Assembly (NCBI RefSeq): GCF_014842875.1
Contig: NZ_JACYXZ010000002.1
Location: 682,001-746,000 of the forward strand
Direction of reading: 5' to 3'
Length of the DNA stretch: 64,000 bases
Origin: Nocardioides donggukensis
Lineage (GTDB): Bacteria; Actinomycetota; Actinomycetes; Propionibacteriales; Nocardioidaceae
In this document: positions 63,739 to 64,000 of the stretch, in pieces
How the letters are laid out: each line of letters begins with the position of its first letter
How positions within the stretch are numbered: the first letter of the stretch is position 1
Program-made: the position numbers and the translations under genes
Notes under the pieces: generated by a model
What the model saw: the letters and a program-made list of their open reading frames with translations, nothing else
Told to the model about the DNA's origin: nothing
Databases searched by the model: none

Positions 63739-64000
63739 ATGCGCAGTCTCGTGGCAGTCGCCCTCGTCGTCCTGACCGCCGGCCTCCTGGCCCCCGCCGG
63801 ATCGGCCCCCTCCGAGGCCGCGCCCCCCGAAGCCGCGCCCCGCGAAGTGGCGACCACGACGCGGGAGGCGGCGGCCTCCGCGCAGGTCGCGGCCCGCGCG
63901 CCCGCGCTGCGGGTCACCTCGCTCGCCACGGGGCTGGCCGTGCCGTGGGACGTCCAGCCGATCGGCACCGGGGAGTTCCTCATCACCGAGCGCAGCACCC
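63739..64000 (+). CDS. Secreted PQQ-type sugar dehydrogenase-like protein, 5' part
   Basis: The start of a secreted protein cut off at the window edge. A signal peptide is evident (MRSLVAVALVVLTAGLLAPAGSA), then an alanine-rich linker, then LRVTSLATGLAVPWDVQPIGTGEFLITERST, the opening of the first blade of soluble glucose/sorbosone dehydrogenase-type beta-propellers. At most 87 residues are visible, so the catalytic residues cannot be checked. Confidence 0.75.
   Translation, partial: MRSLVAVALVVLTAGLLAPAGSAPSEAAPPEAAPREVATTTREAAASAQVAARAPALRVTSLATGLAVPWDVQPIGTGEFLITERST

Noticed and set aside
1..64000. CRISPR arrays, rRNA or tRNA genes, complete insertion sequences
   Set aside because: No regularly spaced repeats, rRNA conserved segments, cloverleaf or transposase genes were seen.

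Overview
The window is high-GC actinobacterial chromosome, most like a Nocardioides or another Nocardioidaceae member. The flanks keep the order known from Mycobacterium tuberculosis: lipB, lipA, a DUF4191 membrane protein, an RDD protein, glnA1, glnE, glnA2 and panB (Rv2217 to Rv2225). A lipA homologue with both cysteine triads, a GlnR-type box upstream of glnA and an adenylyltransferase glnE fit that assignment. Coding density is high and many starts are GTG, with 4-base stop/start overlaps.

Left flank (1-7140): the end of lipB, an ABC exporter pair, an SRPBCC/ArsR pair, lipA, DUF4191, RDD, and glnA with its nitrogen-control site.

Genomic island (about 7116-36197, 29 kb): an integrative element sits in the last codons of glnA. 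A 22-bp direct repeat of the end of glnA marks both ends (7116-7137 and 36176-36197). Each end also has a tandem pair of ATTCCGCAGG motifs inside it, placed like integrase arm sites. The element supplies a stop codon and a strong terminator for glnA. It carries a tyrosine integrase, an excisionase-like protein and a MobF relaxase broken by two frameshifts, but no visible conjugation machinery, so it looks like a mobilizable element that is decaying. The rest is defence cargo: (i) a six-gene co-directional block of HTH protein, SNF2-type helicase, DUF4391 protein, type III Mod, PLD nuclease-like protein and type III Res; (ii) a Gabija-type gajA/gajB pair; (iii) an MNT/HEPN toxin-antitoxin pair with a frameshifted toxin; (iv) a three-gene operon of an unfamiliar helical protein with a PH-like C-terminus, a DUF262-DUF1524 protein and a second DUF262 protein; (v) a truncated HigA-like antitoxin.

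Right flank (36198-64000): the likely original glnA terminator, then a flavin amine oxidase with a divergent TetR gene, secreted and lipoprotein genes, a CtlX-type hydrolase, a 5'-3' exonuclease, an FAD monooxygenase, an MscS channel, an Lrp regulator divergent from a methionine gamma-lyase-like enzyme, an LVIVD-repeat secreted protein, an SDR with a zinc-ribbon-like N-terminus, and a PepSY membrane protein. These lead into the nitrogen cluster glnE, a membrane-fused glutamine amidotransferase and glnA2, then nadE, panB and the start of a secreted sugar dehydrogenase-like gene.

Most chromosomal genes are ordinary. The most interesting parts are the glnA-targeted element, the extended type III restriction block, the DUF262/PH-like operon, the membrane-amidotransferase fusion, and palindromic repeat DNA apparently inserted in frame in nadE and in the relaxase gene.
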